A stretch of DNA of 6,119 nucleotides from the NCBI GenBank assembly GCA_045532035.1, contig JAZSFD010000121.1, positions 1 through 6,119 of the forward strand. Direction: 5' to 3'. The stretch is from UMGS1052 sp045532035. Lineage in GTDB: Bacteria; Bacillota; Clostridia; Oscillospirales; CAG-382. The notes under the pieces were generated by a model, which was given only the letters and a program-made list of their open reading frames with translations, was not told the DNA's origin and made no database searches. The position numbers and the translations under genes were made by a program. This document shows, piece by piece, positions 5,973 through 6,119 of the stretch (within the stretch, counting starts at the first letter, position 1; every line of letters starts with the position of its first letter).

Positions 5973-5994
5973 AAACGGAGCCGCAAGCTCCGTT
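5971..5994 (-). terminator. Hairpin terminator, best oriented for minus-strand transcription
   Basis: AACGGAGC (5974-5981) pairs with GCTCCGTT (5987-5994) around a 5-base loop. The A run 5971-5975 becomes a U tract on the minus strand, a good intrinsic terminator for a transcript coming from the right. On the plus strand the hairpin directly follows the stop codon at 5972 but has no T tract after it, so it would terminate poorly while perhaps protecting the mRNA end. Confidence 0.6.
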
Positions 5995-6119
5995 CAGACT
6001 ACTGACAAACCCTATTTCAGAAGTGCACATTGATATATTGCACAAAAGCCTCCCTGGCAAGTGTGGCGGCAAAACCGCAGGTTTTGACGGAGAGAGACGG
6101 GAATATTGCAGGATTTAAG
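5995..6119. other. Unassigned right-edge segment with an inverted repeat
   Basis: No gene is identifiable here. A perfect 7-bp inverted repeat, CAAAACC-GCA-GGTTTTG, lies at 6070-6086. On the minus strand a frame is open from the edge to a TGA at 6017-6019 (33 residues, LNPAIFPSLSVKTCGFAATL at the start), just before the minus-oriented terminator, so this could be the end of a gene. A second minus frame and a plus frame are also open over most of it, so coding is not proven. An interspersed repeat is equally possible. Confidence 0.3.

Noticed and set aside
1..6119. CRISPR array, tRNA or rRNA gene, insertion sequence or phage gene
   Set aside because: No regularly spaced repeats, no cloverleaf-like or rRNA-like segment, no transposase or phage-like product was seen on either strand.

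Overview
The window looks like a chromosomal segment of a low- to moderate-GC Gram-positive bacterium, most likely a Clostridia-type Bacillota. The pointers are strong GGAGG/GGTGG-type ribosome binding sites, TATAAT promoters in AT-rich spacers, a short Gram-positive-type NagB, and a lipobox protein with a GerM-like (GerMN) domain. This assignment is an inference; there is no rRNA or other marker gene here.

Left part (1-3492): a minus-strand AraC-family regulator, cut by the window edge, is divergent from a tightly packed plus-strand operon, nagB - nagA - ROK sugar kinase. Read backwards, these three enzymes form a complete route: N-acetylglucosamine (GlcNAc) is phosphorylated by the ROK kinase, deacetylated by NagA and deaminated/isomerised by NagB to fructose-6-phosphate. 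The 160-bp divergent spacer holds a good promoter for the regulator and a pair of TGTGCAA direct repeats exactly 21 bp apart ahead of nagB, a typical layout for AraC-family binding. The kinase gene is broken by a -1 frameshift at a run of six A's. The run lies in an in-phase A AAA AAG heptamer, so an assembly or sequencing indel, a true mutation and programmed frameshifting are all possible. A strong bidirectional hairpin terminator ends the operon.

Middle part (3495-4440): a convergent minus-strand gene encodes an intracellular metallo-beta-lactamase-fold protein related to the ComEC-type hydrolase domain. Its HxHxDH motif carries Ser in place of the metal-binding Asp. It has its own extended -10 promoter and a leader of about 100 nt with a hairpin.

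Right part (4440-6119): an AT-rich divergent spacer with an 8-bp inverted repeat and a clear TTGAAG-N17-TATAAT promoter precedes two overlapping plus-strand genes. The first encodes a lipoprotein with a GerMN-like domain. The second encodes a single-pass membrane protein whose outside part holds two G-x-S...LG-x-P repeats resembling BamE/SmpA-like modules. They probably act together at the cell surface, but I cannot assign a function. The last ~125 bases have no identifiable gene. A hairpin at 5974-5994 is a good terminator only for minus-strand transcription, so a minus-strand gene may enter from the right edge.
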